The position numbers were made by a program, and so were the translations under genes. From JAGOMX01 sp041738135 (GTDB lineage: Bacteria > Pseudomonadota > Alphaproteobacteria > JAGOMX01): a stretch of DNA of 64,000 nt. Below, one piece after another: positions 16,683-25,871 of this stretch (positions are counted from its first letter, which is position 1; the number at the start of each line of letters is the position of its first letter). The notes beneath the pieces were generated by a model, which had not been told where the DNA came from, searched no databases, and was given only the letters and a program-made list of their open reading frames with translations. The stretch is from assembly GCA_041738135.1 (NCBI GenBank), contig JBGSQK010000074.1, forward strand, positions 35,073 through 99,072, given 5' to 3'.

Positions 16683-17963
16683 ATGAGAAAATTCATAACT
16701 TTCGGTTTCCTGGGTTTTTATTGCAATCTTATGGTAGGTGTAGGATCGGCTTCAGTTCCCGATTGGGTGGACAATGAATATTATCAGGCCATAGCTGCAG
16801 ATTTTAAATTTTTGAAATGTGTTATAAGCGATTTCAAAGACGTGATGATTGATGAGCAATCAAAAAATGCAGCATATGAATCAAAGCGTAAAGCAAGCAG
16901 AAAAGGGTCTGTTATCGCTGCTGAGGAATTATCAACCTACCCCGATCTATTATCGGAAATTTCAAGTAGGCATTTATCTGATAATAGTTTGCAAAAGGAT
17001 TCGATTCGAGTGCTTTCTATTGATGGAGGAGGAATCAGGGGGATCATACCTTTATTCTTTTTGGCCAAGCTAGAAGAAATGACCGGTAAACGTGTATACG
17101 AAATGTTTGATGTGATTGCTGGTACTTCCACAGGTGGGATGATTGCTTTGGCGCTGTCTGTGGCGCCGGCTAAGGATGTATTGGACTTATATTTAAAGTA
17201 TGGCAACAAGATATTCGTCAGAAATTACAACATTTTTGGTCCCAAATATGCCTCGACGCAGCGTAGGAAGATTTTTCGGGATTTTTTTGGTTCAGCGAAA
17301 TTAAGTCAATCGGTTGTTCCCACCATAGTAACCGCATGGGAGTTTGAAAGGGATCGAGCCTATCATTTATATAGCAAATGGCCTGACAATAATATCTTCG
17401 CTCACGAGTCTCTGGACATGCTCATGAGCGAAGCAGCTCTTGCCACCAGCGCAGCTCCCACATTTTTCGAGCCTGAGATTGTCTATCCTTTTCGCGTCAA
17501 TGGGGTCAGATCCAATGAATCCTATACATTCCTTGACGGTGGCGTGTTTGCCAACAATCCTGCGATGATTGGCTTAACCTATGGCATGACATTATATCCT
17601 CATATAACCCACGCAAATGTTGATCTGCTATCTCTTGGAACAGGTTATCGAAATGTGGATTATGATGGCCATAAGGCAAAGCGCTGGTCTAAAATCAGGT
17701 GGCTGCAGCCTCTTCTGCATGTGCTCCTAACGGGCAACAGCAAATCCGTCGATGATGACTTAAGCCGTCTGCTTAATAATAATTACGATCGTGTCTCAAC
17801 ATACTTGCACTATTCGGACGCCCAGCTGGATAGCGTGGGAAAAAATATCAAGCATCTAAGAATGGATGCAGAAAAAATGATTGAAGATAATAGTAAAGTT
17901 CTCGAAAAATGGGTAAAGAAGATCGAGCAGAAGGCTATACCTCAAAGCAATGTGGACATTTAG
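16683..17963 (+). CDS. patatin-like phospholipase, secreted
   Basis: A 426-residue protein. ATG 16683 is preferred over ATG 16647 because GGAG lies 8 bases upstream and a signal peptide (MRKFITFGFLGFYCNLMVGV...) follows directly. The oxyanion loop DGGGIRG (residues 114-120), nucleophile Ser149 in GTSTGG and catalytic Asp285 in LDGGVFANNP form the patatin Ser-Asp dyad. Such enzymes release fatty acids from phospholipids; exported versions, such as ExoU-like proteins, damage host membranes. apaG follows after 24 bases, probably in the same transcript. Confidence 0.88.
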   Translation: MRKFITFGFLGFYCNLMVGVGSASVPDWVDNEYYQAIAADFKFLKCVISDFKDVMIDEQSKNAAYESKRKASRKGSVIAAEELSTYPDLLSEISSRHLSDNSLQKDSIRVLSIDGGGIRGIIPLFFLAKLEEMTGKRVYEMFDVIAGTSTGGMIALALSVAPAKDVLDLYLKYGNKIFVRNYNIFGPKYASTQRRKIFRDFFGSAKLSQSVVPTIVTAWEFERDRAYHLYSKWPDNNIFAHESLDMLMSEAALATSAAPTFFEPEIVYPFRVNGVRSNESYTFLDGGVFANNPAMIGLTYGMTLYPHITHANVDLLSLGTGYRNVDYDGHKAKRWSKIRWLQPLLHVLLTGNSKSVDDDLSRLLNNNYDRVSTYLHYSDAQLDSVGKNIKHLRMDAEKMIEDNSKVLEKWVKKIEQKAIPQSNVDI

Positions 17964-17987
17964 GCCGTATAAGCGCATAGTGGAAAT

Positions 17988-18380
17988 ATGTACACCAAAA
18001 CAACCAATGAGATTTGCGTAACCATAACGCCGCATTTTCTGGAGGAGGAAACCAATCCAGAAATGCAACGCTTTGTCTGGGCCTATCACGTTAAAATCGA
18101 AAACCTGGGCGGTGTTAAGGTGAAGTTGATTAAGCGGAAGTGGATCATTACAGACTCCCAAGGTATTATTGAAACTGTTGAAGGTGAGGGGGTGGTTGGT
18201 GAACAGCCTGAACTGGAGCCAGGTGATTCTTATGAATACACCAGCGGCGTTCCCTTGACCACACCATCCGGTTTTATGACCGGACATTATTACATGACCA
18301 CCGAGTTTGAAGAAACCATCGACGTAGAAATTCCAACTTTCTCACTCGACAGTCCTTTCGAATCCAAAAGCATCCATTAG
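17988..18380 (+). CDS. apaG: ApaG family protein (DUF525)
   Basis: A 130-residue beta-sandwich protein with the ApaG blocks ICVTITPHFLEEETNPEMQRFVWAYHV, LIKRKWIITDSQG, VVGEQPELEPGDSYEYTSG and MTGHYYM. Bacterial ApaG is linked to Co2+/Mg2+ resistance and the domain also occurs in eukaryotic F-box and PolDIP2 proteins; the molecular activity is not settled. Placed just after the patatin gene. Confidence 0.92.
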   Translation: MYTKTTNEICVTITPHFLEEETNPEMQRFVWAYHVKIENLGGVKVKLIKRKWIITDSQGIIETVEGEGVVGEQPELEPGDSYEYTSGVPLTTPSGFMTGHYYMTTEFEETIDVEIPTFSLDSPFESKSIH

Positions 18381-18555
18381 AAAATCATAACAAATCAAAC
18401 ACTTAAAATCATTGTTTGCCTAATTAAGTAAATAGTAATTAAAAATTTACTAATCCTGTTGTAGGGTGTAATCTTATAAGACTGTGATTCATGATCAGTT
18501 AGGAGACAATAGATCTCCACGAAACAGGTAAAACGACTATCTTTGGGAGGATACC

Positions 18556-19755
18556 ATGACTAAATTCACGACAATTCTAACTTCTGCACTGCTGGCTTCA
18601 AGCGCACTTGCTATTTCTGCAAATGCATCTTCAAAGAGCTGGGATAATGATTTTGATGATATTAAAGTGAAGGTACAAAAAAGAGCTTCAGGTTCAGCAA
18701 CTAAGGCTGAAGTTTTTGTTACCAATGATAGTCGTAAAATTGAGTTAGGTACTCTTCCATCAGGTCATCTTAAGGTAAAAGCGCCACTTAAAAAAGGTGA
18801 AGTATCAACTTTATCGGCTCCCAAGATTGATTTTAAGACCACTATGCCAAGGCATGCATCAAATCTAGGCACAACAGATCAACCTTCAAAATATGATGAT
18901 GCAAAATATAAGATCGATACAAGCAAGCCAGGTCTTGTTCAGTATTCTTTAATTGCCATACATGCTGATCAGAATAAGGTTATTTCTGCTGACAAAGAAT
19001 TAAAGGGCGTCAAGAGCGAGCTTATAATTGACAGAACAGCTGATGATTTTGCCCGTAATTTAGATGTGGTTAACTCACAAAGACAAGACCAATTGCTTGA
19101 TGCGCGGGAAGAAGCCATTGTTAAATCCAAACTGGATCTTGAGCATGTTCGTGATGCGATCAAGGCTCTGAATGATGCATATAATTCTGTTTATAACACT
19201 GACACTCTTATGAACAGAAAAACGAAGCAAGACTATTGGACAGCTCTCAATGTGGCAAAAGAAGCAAACCATAAGGCTCGCCCTGTGCATCCAGTACGCC
19301 CTATGAATACTGTCGCTACTGCTGACGAAGCATACAATGCCGCGGATATTGCTCAGGCTGCCATTCCAAGCATTGATCCCTCAACTGCTGTGGCACGTCA
19401 AAAGGTAACGAAGCAAGAGATGATTGAGGATATGAAGGATCACCCTATGGTCATTACTTCAAACTTGAGTGAGCACGATGCATCATTGTATCTGAGCCGT
19501 AAAGCTAGTCTCAACAAGCAACAAAGGGAAGTGGCTAAGCTTTCTGAAGAAGTTGCTGCGTTGCTGGCTGCCACTGAGGCATCTAAAATGTGGTTTTCAT
19601 ACTACAAGCCAATTTTAGATGGTAAAGCAACTTTCAACGTGCCGACGCCTGTGGCTGAGCCTGTGGCTGAAGGACCTGCTAATAAGGATGCTGTCGCTGA
19701 TACAGCAGCAACTGAGGAAGTTGTTGGCCAGGAAGCTGCGGAAATCGCTAACTAA
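18556..19755 (+). CDS. secreted hydrophilic protein of unknown function
   Basis: A 399-residue protein with a signal peptide (about residues 1-25, ending ISANA). The mature part is charged, low in Cys, and predicted helical between about residues 165-350, with a coiled-coil-like stretch near 315-335 (REVAKLSEEVAALLAATEAS). The last 40 residues are Ala/Glu/Val/Pro-rich and low-complexity (PVAEPVAEGPANKDAVAD). I recognise no domain. A good site (GGGAGG) precedes the ATG, and a strong terminator follows. Confidence 0.7.
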   Translation: MTKFTTILTSALLASSALAISANASSKSWDNDFDDIKVKVQKRASGSATKAEVFVTNDSRKIELGTLPSGHLKVKAPLKKGEVSTLSAPKIDFKTTMPRHASNLGTTDQPSKYDDAKYKIDTSKPGLVQYSLIAIHADQNKVISADKELKGVKSELIIDRTADDFARNLDVVNSQRQDQLLDAREEAIVKSKLDLEHVRDAIKALNDAYNSVYNTDTLMNRKTKQDYWTALNVAKEANHKARPVHPVRPMNTVATADEAYNAADIAQAAIPSIDPSTAVARQKVTKQEMIEDMKDHPMVITSNLSEHDASLYLSRKASLNKQQREVAKLSEEVAALLAATEASKMWFSYYKPILDGKATFNVPTPVAEPVAEGPANKDAVADTAATEEVVGQEAAEIAN

Positions 19756-19769
19756 AGTTTCTCACCACA

Positions 19770-19800
19770 ACGCGCCCGGGTTTCCCCGGGCGCGTTTGTT
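19770..19800 (+). terminator. Rho-independent terminator after the 18556 gene
   Basis: ACGCGCCCGGG (19770-19780) pairs perfectly with CCCGGGCGCGT (19785-19795) around a TTTC loop, followed by TTGTTGTTG. Confidence 0.88.
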
Positions 19801-19839
19801 GTTGGGAATTATAACAATCCATACGCGAGGGATATAAAT

Positions 19840-20265
19840 ATGACTACAAAACTATTAAAAATTATGGGACTGGTTTCTTGCATGAGCTTCTTGTTTTGTG
19901 CTGTTTCAATAGCACAAGATCCGCCGAAGGAGAAAGCTGTGAGTGTGCTTGACTGGGATAAAAAGGGTAGAACAGTATATAAGAAAGACTGTTTCTTAGC
20001 ATGCGAGAAGATACGTGATGAAGATATGGTCAACAAGTGTAAAGAAAAACCTGGTGAAATTAACAGGGACCTTTCAGGCTTGGAAGAAGGCGGGTGTTGG
20101 GATCAAGTCGCAAATGCCAATGACAAATGTATTACCAAGTGTATCATAGGCAAGTCAGGCGATGAGGCTGTAAAGGCTTATGAGGTTGAGGAATATAAGC
20201 CTGTGGAGACGAAAGCTAAAGCTGACGCTGACGCTTCTAAAAAAGACGCAGATGATCTTATGTAA
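19840..20265 (+). CDS. secreted small Cys-rich protein with twin CX3C motifs
   Basis: A 141-residue protein: signal peptide about residues 1-25 (ending SIAQ), then a domain with six Cys (C51, C55, C67, C86, C97, C101). The pattern is near mirror-symmetric: CX3CX11C and then CX10CX3C, suggesting two disulfide-linked helical hairpins. The last 30 residues are Lys/Asp/Ala-rich. I recognise no family. It resembles the Cys-rich lipoprotein at 22588 only in being small, exported and Cys-rich. A terminator follows. Confidence 0.6.
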   Translation: MTTKLLKIMGLVSCMSFLFCAVSIAQDPPKEKAVSVLDWDKKGRTVYKKDCFLACEKIRDEDMVNKCKEKPGEINRDLSGLEEGGCWDQVANANDKCITKCIIGKSGDEAVKAYEVEEYKPVETKAKADADASKKDADDLM

Positions 20266-20288
20266 GAGTTAAGGCATTAGAATTAACC

Positions 20289-20319
20289 ACGCGTCCTAAT
20301 TTATTTAGGGCGCGTTTTT
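20289..20319 (+). terminator. Rho-independent terminator after the 19840 gene
   Basis: ACGCGTCCTAA (20289-20299) pairs with TTAGGGCGCGT (20305-20315), with one G-T pair, and is followed by a T run. It shares its ACGCG end with the terminator at 19770. Confidence 0.88.
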
Positions 20320-20340
20320 ATTCCTCTAGCTAACAGACCC

Positions 20341-20468
20341 ATCATCCAGAGTGTGCCTCGGCGAAGCCGAGGAAGCGAAGGATTGTAAGCGTATGAGTGC
20401 CGCTTTGCGACACTTATTCGCTGGATCCCACGCTTACTCCGCTTGCGCGGAGCTGCGCTCTAGATGAC
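20341..20468. repeat. nested palindromic repeat, type A, copy 2
   Basis: ATCATCCAGAG near the left and CTCTAGATGAC at the right form the outer arms, with GCTGGATCC inside. It is shorter than copies 1, 3 and 4. It fills the gap between the convergent 19840 and 20476 genes. Confidence 0.8.
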
Positions 20469-20475
20469 AGGCTTA

Positions 20476-22206
20476 TCAGTCACCCGCCTCTTTACCACTC
20501 CGCTTCAACTCATGCTTATGCCCTCGCTTAGCCATAGCATCCAGGTCTCGGCCTACCACTTCGGGATCAAAGGCTGCACCTGTTCCGGGTCTGTAATGAC
20601 CATAGTGCAGGTGGGCGTATCTGGTCAGAATCAGATCCGATAGGCCCTCCAGTTTTTTAGCCGCTTCTTTGTCGCCCATGATAGCATTACGGATATGGTT
20701 GAGAGTTCTAGCGGTTTTCACCCTGTTTCTTATCCATTTGATAGGAGACCAAAAGAAGCTGGTTTTTTCTTGTTTAGGCGCAATAAATTTGGGAACGGAT
20801 TCTTCATCGTTGACAACCCAGCTGGCCAGGTATCTGACCATGTCCTCGGTTTCTTCGAACTTGTTGATGTCAAAGCCTTCTCGTTCATAGAGGTTTCGTG
20901 CGCGTTTCCAGGTTTTATGACCGTCATCCAGAAGCAAGTATCCCGTATCGTCATATTGGGTAATACGTTTGGCCAGTATCTCACCGATAACCGGAATGCG
21001 TGCCATCAGCTCTCCCATTTTCTCATCGCCTGACGACACAGGCGTAGGATCGCCTTCCACATTTTGCCGGATGATAAATTCTCGACCCACCTTTTCGTGA
21101 ACCCATTTTTTATAGTCCTTATCCCCCGCGCGCGCGGCAGATAAAAAGTAGCCGTAAAAATTAAAGGTCTTTTTATTATCAAACTTTGGTCCAAAAATTT
21201 CTTTGCCGTGATTTCCACAAATGTCAGCCAGCGCCAAGTTACCCGTGGCGCCCGCTTGGCTATGTCCTGTGAATATGATCTTAAGCTTGGCCCGTTGAGC
21301 AGCTGGTAAACTATTCACATTGGCTTTTATAATTTCCAATACCTCACGTTTGGTGCTGAGGTATTTTTTTAAAAATCCTTTGTGAACCTCACCCACCATA
21401 TGGGACTTCGTTTTATCCACGTTCGTCATTAATTCCAATTTCATAGAAAAGGCATTAAGAATATCTCTAGTCAGTTCGTCCTCCAGCTCCTTGGACTTGC
21501 AGAAACTGACGACTTTCGACTGGATTTCCTTGGCTTTCTTAAGTCCATACTCATCCTTTTGCGCCGCCCGTATGATTTTCTTGATCCTTTTATACTGCTT
21601 GGGCTGTTCAGACGTTCTGATGAGTTCCAACACCTCATCGAACAGGTCCTTACAAAACTCTCGTTGAACCTTGTGCGCCCCCATCTTCGTCGCATCAAAG
21701 TTAGTATCCCAACCGTCCTTATTGCCGGCGGTTCCACGATAAACGATGACCATCAAGTTATTGATAGGATGGAAAAACACCATGCCCGACAAATCAGGAT
21801 AGGTATTTCGCCTGCCTTCCAGTCCACTAAAACCTCTGACCTCCCAGCCAAGAGTTTTCAGCTGCTCCATTTCGACCACAGTCAGCTTAATCTGAGCATC
21901 CGCATCCTTGATCAGCTTGTAACTCAGGTCATTCATGCGAAGCAGTGTATCTTGCTCACTTTTCAAAAAGGGGCTGACGCGAAAAGTTTGTTCGTCATCT
22001 AGTAATACGAAGGGTTCGGTCATTGTTATATGATCATTGGCATTATGATTCTTGCCCAGCTGATACTCATCAGCCTTCAAAGGCGCCAAGGGGTCGTGTG
22101 CCTTGAATTTTTCCGCCAACGTTTTGTATTCCGTTTGCGCGGCAGTATGGCCTCCTGCAAGCAGCAGACCAAGTAAAATGATGTTAGTGGCCTTCTTATG
22201 AGTCAT
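20476..22206 (-). CDS. class 3 (alpha/beta hydrolase) lipase, secreted
   Basis: A 576-residue protein with a signal peptide (about 1-23). The lipase-3 pattern is readable: strand and oxyanion region MVIVYRGTAG (residues 152-161), an inserted Lys/Glu-rich helical segment (about 180-270), VHKGFLKKY and the nucleophile elbow GHSQAG with Ser316. The C-terminal 250 residues are basic and helical, and unrecognised. Such lipases cut acylglycerols or phospholipids; a role in host lipids is inference. The long helical insertion ahead of the elbow is unusual. Standing alone between two repeats. Confidence 0.75.
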   Translation of the reverse strand: MTHKKATNIILLGLLLAGGHTAAQTEYKTLAEKFKAHDPLAPLKADEYQLGKNHNANDHITMTEPFVLLDDEQTFRVSPFLKSEQDTLLRMNDLSYKLIKDADAQIKLTVVEMEQLKTLGWEVRGFSGLEGRRNTYPDLSGMVFFHPINNLMVIVYRGTAGNKDGWDTNFDATKMGAHKVQREFCKDLFDEVLELIRTSEQPKQYKRIKKIIRAAQKDEYGLKKAKEIQSKVVSFCKSKELEDELTRDILNAFSMKLELMTNVDKTKSHMVGEVHKGFLKKYLSTKREVLEIIKANVNSLPAAQRAKLKIIFTGHSQAGATGNLALADICGNHGKEIFGPKFDNKKTFNFYGYFLSAARAGDKDYKKWVHEKVGREFIIRQNVEGDPTPVSSGDEKMGELMARIPVIGEILAKRITQYDDTGYLLLDDGHKTWKRARNLYEREGFDINKFEETEDMVRYLASWVVNDEESVPKFIAPKQEKTSFFWSPIKWIRNRVKTARTLNHIRNAIMGDKEAAKKLEGLSDLILTRYAHLHYGHYRPGTGAAFDPEVVGRDLDAMAKRGHKHELKRSGKEAGD

Positions 22207-22303
22207 GTGTGAACTGTGAACCTTGTAATCCTGAATGTTTCATAAAATAGCAGATTCATCATGTTTGTATAGAAAAAATGTCAGGACCACGATTCACTAA
22301 ATA

Positions 22304-22472
22304 CCCGTCATCCAGAGCGCACCGCGGCAAAGCCGAGGAAGCGTGGGATCCAGCATAAGTTTGCGAGCGCATGCGAGCTCCATATTAAAATAGGATTGGG
22401 TTCGCATGCGCTCACACTCTTGCGCTGGATCCCACGCAGCAACGCTTCGCTTATGCTGCTCTGGATGACGGG
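22304..22472. repeat. nested palindromic repeat, type A, copy 3
   Basis: CCCGTCATCCAGAGC at the left pairs with GCTCTGGATGACGGG at the right. Inner arms GCGTGGGATCCAGC and GCGCTGGATCCCACGC, and a central GAGCGCATGCGAGC inverted repeat, are retained. It lies between divergent genes in a 381-base gap that also must hold both promoters. Confidence 0.85.
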
Positions 22473-22587
22473 CATCTAGTGAAAGTTTTATAATCTGAGA
22501 GAAACTTTTTCGCATCAATCGTTAACAATTTTTTAGACTTTTTGCGCCAATATAGTCAATAGATCACTTTAAAAAGGAACAACTCAC

Positions 22588-22923
22588 ATGTTAAAGCATT
22601 TTCTCATCATACTAGCCCTTATCAGCTGTTCCACTTTATCAGGCTGCTTAGAAGCAGGGTCCGTACCTGAAAATGGTATAGTTGAGCGTTATACCTGCAC
22701 TGTCCCATGCATATCAGATTATAAGTCATGCATCGGTAAAAATGGACCTGCCGCTTGCACTGTTCCATACAGAGCCTGTTTTGAAGATTGCAATACGGAG
22801 TACAAAAATCCAAACTGGATAGCACAATGCTATCAATATTACGTCACATGTTTAGCCGGTGGTAATTCTCTGTTCTGTGCCCAAGAATATAACGTTTGTG
22901 TGGACAGGACGTTTTCTGATTAA
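22588..22923 (+). CDS. Cys-rich lipoprotein with four CX3YX2C motifs
   Basis: A 111-residue protein. The signal peptide ends in a lipobox LSGC (Cys20 lipid-modified), so it should be membrane-anchored in the envelope. The mature part has ten Cys, arranged as four C-x3-Y-x2-C motifs (C41-C48, C57-C64, C81-C88, C97-C104), with additional Cys at 37 and 68. CTVPC (37-41) and CTVPY (57-61) point to an internal duplication. I recognise no family. The AAAGGAAC site precedes the ATG. Confidence 0.6.
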   Translation: MLKHFLIILALISCSTLSGCLEAGSVPENGIVERYTCTVPCISDYKSCIGKNGPAACTVPYRACFEDCNTEYKNPNWIAQCYQYYVTCLAGGNSLFCAQEYNVCVDRTFSD

Positions 22924-23003
22924 GAATTACGAGCCCATAAGCGTGTAATAACACATTTTCTTTTGTCTGCTTATGAAACCGAGTCGTTGCTTACCTTTTG
23001 GAC

Positions 23004-23435
23004 TCAATTGTCCATTTCCTTCACAAACATGGCCAACCGTGTGATGGAAACCAGCTTGCCGTCTTCATCCTCTATACGGATTTCCCACACTTGAGTGGAG
23101 CGACCCAAGTGTATTGGTTTGGCAGTGCCTAGCACGTAGCCAGAGCTCACGCTTCGTATGTGGGTTGTGTGGATATCCAAGCCTACAGCTCTGTATTTTT
23201 CAGGGTCAACGCAATAATTTGCTGCGCAACTGCCTATAGATTCAGCTAAGACACAGGATGCTCCCCCATGCAATATGCCCATAGGTTGGTGCGTTCGTTC
23301 ATCCACCGGCATGCGAGCTGTTAAGAAGTCATCACCCACAGACACGTATTCAATACCTAACACATCGTGGATGGTGTGTGTGGCATACCGAGACTTGACT
23401 CGGTCAAGATTCAAGGGTTTAAACCAGATGCTCAT
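23004..23435 (-). CDS. hotdog-fold acyl-CoA thioesterase (1 of 3 tandem)
   Basis: A 143-residue single hotdog domain of the PaaI/YdiI/MenI group. VDERTHQPMGILHGGASCVLAES contains the HGG active-site loop plus the family Gln/Glu positions. It would hydrolyse a short or aromatic acyl-CoA. Its ATG directly touches the stop of the neighbouring thioesterase gene (zero spacing), so translation is coupled. It is last of a minus-strand operon ftsY-amn-thioesterase x3. Confidence 0.85.
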   Translation of the reverse strand: MSIWFKPLNLDRVKSRYATHTIHDVLGIEYVSVGDDFLTARMPVDERTHQPMGILHGGASCVLAESIGSCAANYCVDPEKYRAVGLDIHTTHIRSVSSGYVLGTAKPIHLGRSTQVWEIRIEDEDGKLVSITRLAMFVKEMDN

Positions 23436-23879
23436 TTATGCGATCTCCCTTACAAACAAGGTTAGGCGGGTAATAGAGACCAGCTTACCTTCTTCATTTT
23501 CAATACGAATTTCCCAAATCTGAGTAGAGCGACCCAGGTGAACTGGCCTTGCGGTTCCTGTAACGAAGCCTGAGCTAACGCTGCGGATGTGGGTTGTATG
23601 AATATCAAGGCCCACTGGTAGATATTTGGACAAGTCGACAGCGAGCATTCCGGCCACGCTACCTAAAGATTCTGCCAAGACACAGGATGCGCCGCCATGC
23701 AAAATCCCCATTGGCTGATGTGTTCTCTCGTCCACCGGTATAGTGCCTCGCAAGAAGTCATCACCAAGTTCTGTGAATTTGATGCCCAAAGAGTTTTCGA
23801 TCGATTTTCGTTGTAAATAATCTGCTTTAAATTTTTCAAGAATTATGTGATTAGCAGATTTATCAAACCATATGGCCAT
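23436..23879 (-). CDS. hotdog-fold acyl-CoA thioesterase (2 of 3 tandem)
   Basis: A 147-residue paralogue of its neighbours with VDERTHQPMGILHGGASCVLAES and an identical C-terminal layout (GTARPVHLGRSTQIWEIRIE). The N-terminal 35 residues differ most between paralogues, and that is where such enzymes often vary in substrate contacts. MAIWFDKS is the start shared with paralogue 3. Confidence 0.85.
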   Translation of the reverse strand: MAIWFDKSANHIILEKFKADYLQRKSIENSLGIKFTELGDDFLRGTIPVDERTHQPMGILHGGASCVLAESLGSVAGMLAVDLSKYLPVGLDIHTTHIRSVSSGFVTGTARPVHLGRSTQIWEIRIENEEGKLVSITRLTLFVREIA

Positions 23880-23924
23880 AATGTCGTCCTTACCAAATTA
23901 TGTTAAAATAAGAAGCTAAGAATC

Positions 23925-24359
23925 CTATGGTGCGTTTTCTTTAACAAACATGTTCAGTCGCGTAATGGAAACAAGTTTGCCTTCTTCATTTTCAATACGG
24001 ATTTCCCACACTTGAGTGGAGCGGCCCAGGTGGACAGGCTTTGCGGTTCCTGTAACTATGCCTGAACTAACACTACGGATATGAGTGGTATGGATGTCTA
24101 AGCCGACCACGTGGTATTTTGAACTATCGACACATAAGTAGCCGGCCATGCTACCCAATGATTCAGCTAAGACGCAAGACGCACCCCCATGCAGAATGCC
24201 CATTGGTTGATGAGTTCGTTCATCAACTGGCATTGTGCCTCTTAAGAAGTCGTCACCTAGCTCAGTAAAGTGTATATCTAAAAAATCGTGAATAATTTTA
24301 TTAGGATGCTTCGTACGTAAAAATTTTTCATCAAGATTTTTATCAAACCAAATAGCCAT
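23925..24359 (-). CDS. hotdog-fold acyl-CoA thioesterase (3 of 3 tandem)
   Basis: A 144-residue paralogue. The upstream ATG at 24395 would add twelve residues, but ATG 24359 matches the paralogues (MAIWFDKN) and has a GAGG site 9 bases before it, so it is chosen. The core VDERTHQPMGILHGGASCVLAES is identical to the others. It starts 13 bases after amn. Confidence 0.86.
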   Translation of the reverse strand: MAIWFDKNLDEKFLRTKHPNKIIHDFLDIHFTELGDDFLRGTMPVDERTHQPMGILHGGASCVLAESLGSMAGYLCVDSSKYHVVGLDIHTTHIRSVSSGIVTGTAKPVHLGRSTQVWEIRIENEEGKLVSITRLNMFVKENAP

Positions 24360-24372
24360 AATAGAGCTCCTC

Positions 24373-25857
24373 TTACCTAAACGGTGGCTCTTCAAAGCCC
24401 CTTAGCTTTCTCGAGTGTAAACTCATTATACCATTTTCTCGTATCAAACGTATAGCTTCAATCCCCACTTGCAAATGCTGTTTGACCCGTTGCTGATAGA
24501 ACGAGCTGGCCGAGGTTTTCAGTTTGAGCTCACCATGGATGGGTTTGTCGGAAACGCAGAGGAGGGTGCCGTATGGCACGCGGAAACGGAAGCCATTGGC
24601 AGCAATAGTTGCCGATTCCATGTCAACAGCAATGGCACGAGTTTGCTTAAAGACGCCGAATAGGGTGTCCGAAAGCAATTCCCAGTTACGGTTGTCAGTA
24701 GTAAGGACTGTTCCCGTACGCATGCGAGTTTTCAGCTCGCGTCCGCTTTGACCGGTTATGTTGGTCACTGCATCTTGTAAGGCAACTTGTACTTCAGCCA
24801 GCGCGGGGATAGGAACCGACAAAGGTAAATCCTGATCCAGCACATGGTCCTCACGCACATAAGCGTGGGCCAGTACATAATCTCCCAACAGCTGCGAGCG
24901 ACGCAAGCCAGCGCAATGACCCACCATTAACCAGCAATGGGGGCGTAAAACCGCCAGATGGTCCGTGATATTCTTCGCATTGCTCGGGCCAACTCCGATG
25001 TTGATGAAAGTTATGCCTTCACCATCGGGACGCTTTAAATGATAGGCGGGCATCTGTGGCAAGTGCTCAGGAGGCGTCCCCTCATGCACTTTCTTTTCAA
25101 ATCGGTGGTTATAGATCACTGTGTTGCCAGGTCCCACGAATTCGCTATATTCTATACCGTTTTCAATTTCGTGATAGGCGTACTGGATGAATTCATTGAT
25201 GTATCGTTGATAGTTAGTAAGCAAAATAAAATTCTGAAAATGCTGTGGTGATGTACCTGTATAATGGTGAAGCCGATGCAATGAATAATCAACGCGCTCA
25301 GCGGTAAACAGAGCCAGCGGTAGCATATTATCCACATAAGGCCAGGCTGTGTTGTTGGCTATTTTATCGTCTACCCTAGTCAGGTTCGGCAAAGCAAAAC
25401 CAGCGTCCATTTGCCACAACTTTTCATGAAGCTCGCCACTCATCAAAATTTCTTCCGCAAAGGGCAGGGGGATAAACTGATCGCTTTCGCCTACGTAAAC
25501 GGGAACTTTGTGGTGTTGAATGAGCAGATCAATCTGTTCCTTATAATATCGCTCAAACATATCAGGTCTGGTAATTGAGGTACCATAAATACCGGGATCT
25601 ATTGCCACGCCATAAGAATGTCTGGCGTCAATATTCATATTAGATGGAGGTATGTGAAATCCGATGAATGGGTAGTATGACCCTGTAAAACCAAGGTTTT
25701 TAAGGTCTGTATCTTGCGTTTCTTGCAGTCTATGAAAGAAGTCACCTATATGGGCCAAGCTGTCGCTATAAATTCGCTTGAGGTGCTCCAGTGCTTCGTC
25801 ACCGCTATGACATTCAACAATATTTTTTGCGTTTTTGAATAGTTTATTTGTTGGCAT
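24373..25857 (-). CDS. amn: AMP nucleosidase
   Basis: A 494-residue enzyme that splits AMP to adenine and ribose 5-phosphate, controlling the adenylate pool. It has the long N-terminal regulatory domain (about 1-180) and the purine-nucleosidase-like catalytic part, including GEGITFINIGVGPSNAKN, HCWLMVGHCAGLR, VDMESATIAANGFRF and LCVSDKP. The length is the family's usual. It lies 14 bases after ftsY in a minus-strand operon with the three thioesterases. Confidence 0.95.
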   Translation of the reverse strand: MPTNKLFKNAKNIVECHSGDEALEHLKRIYSDSLAHIGDFFHRLQETQDTDLKNLGFTGSYYPFIGFHIPPSNMNIDARHSYGVAIDPGIYGTSITRPDMFERYYKEQIDLLIQHHKVPVYVGESDQFIPLPFAEEILMSGELHEKLWQMDAGFALPNLTRVDDKIANNTAWPYVDNMLPLALFTAERVDYSLHRLHHYTGTSPQHFQNFILLTNYQRYINEFIQYAYHEIENGIEYSEFVGPGNTVIYNHRFEKKVHEGTPPEHLPQMPAYHLKRPDGEGITFINIGVGPSNAKNITDHLAVLRPHCWLMVGHCAGLRRSQLLGDYVLAHAYVREDHVLDQDLPLSVPIPALAEVQVALQDAVTNITGQSGRELKTRMRTGTVLTTDNRNWELLSDTLFGVFKQTRAIAVDMESATIAANGFRFRVPYGTLLCVSDKPIHGELKLKTSASSFYQQRVKQHLQVGIEAIRLIRENGIMSLHSRKLRGFEEPPFR

Positions 25858-25871
25858 AAATGACTTCCTGT

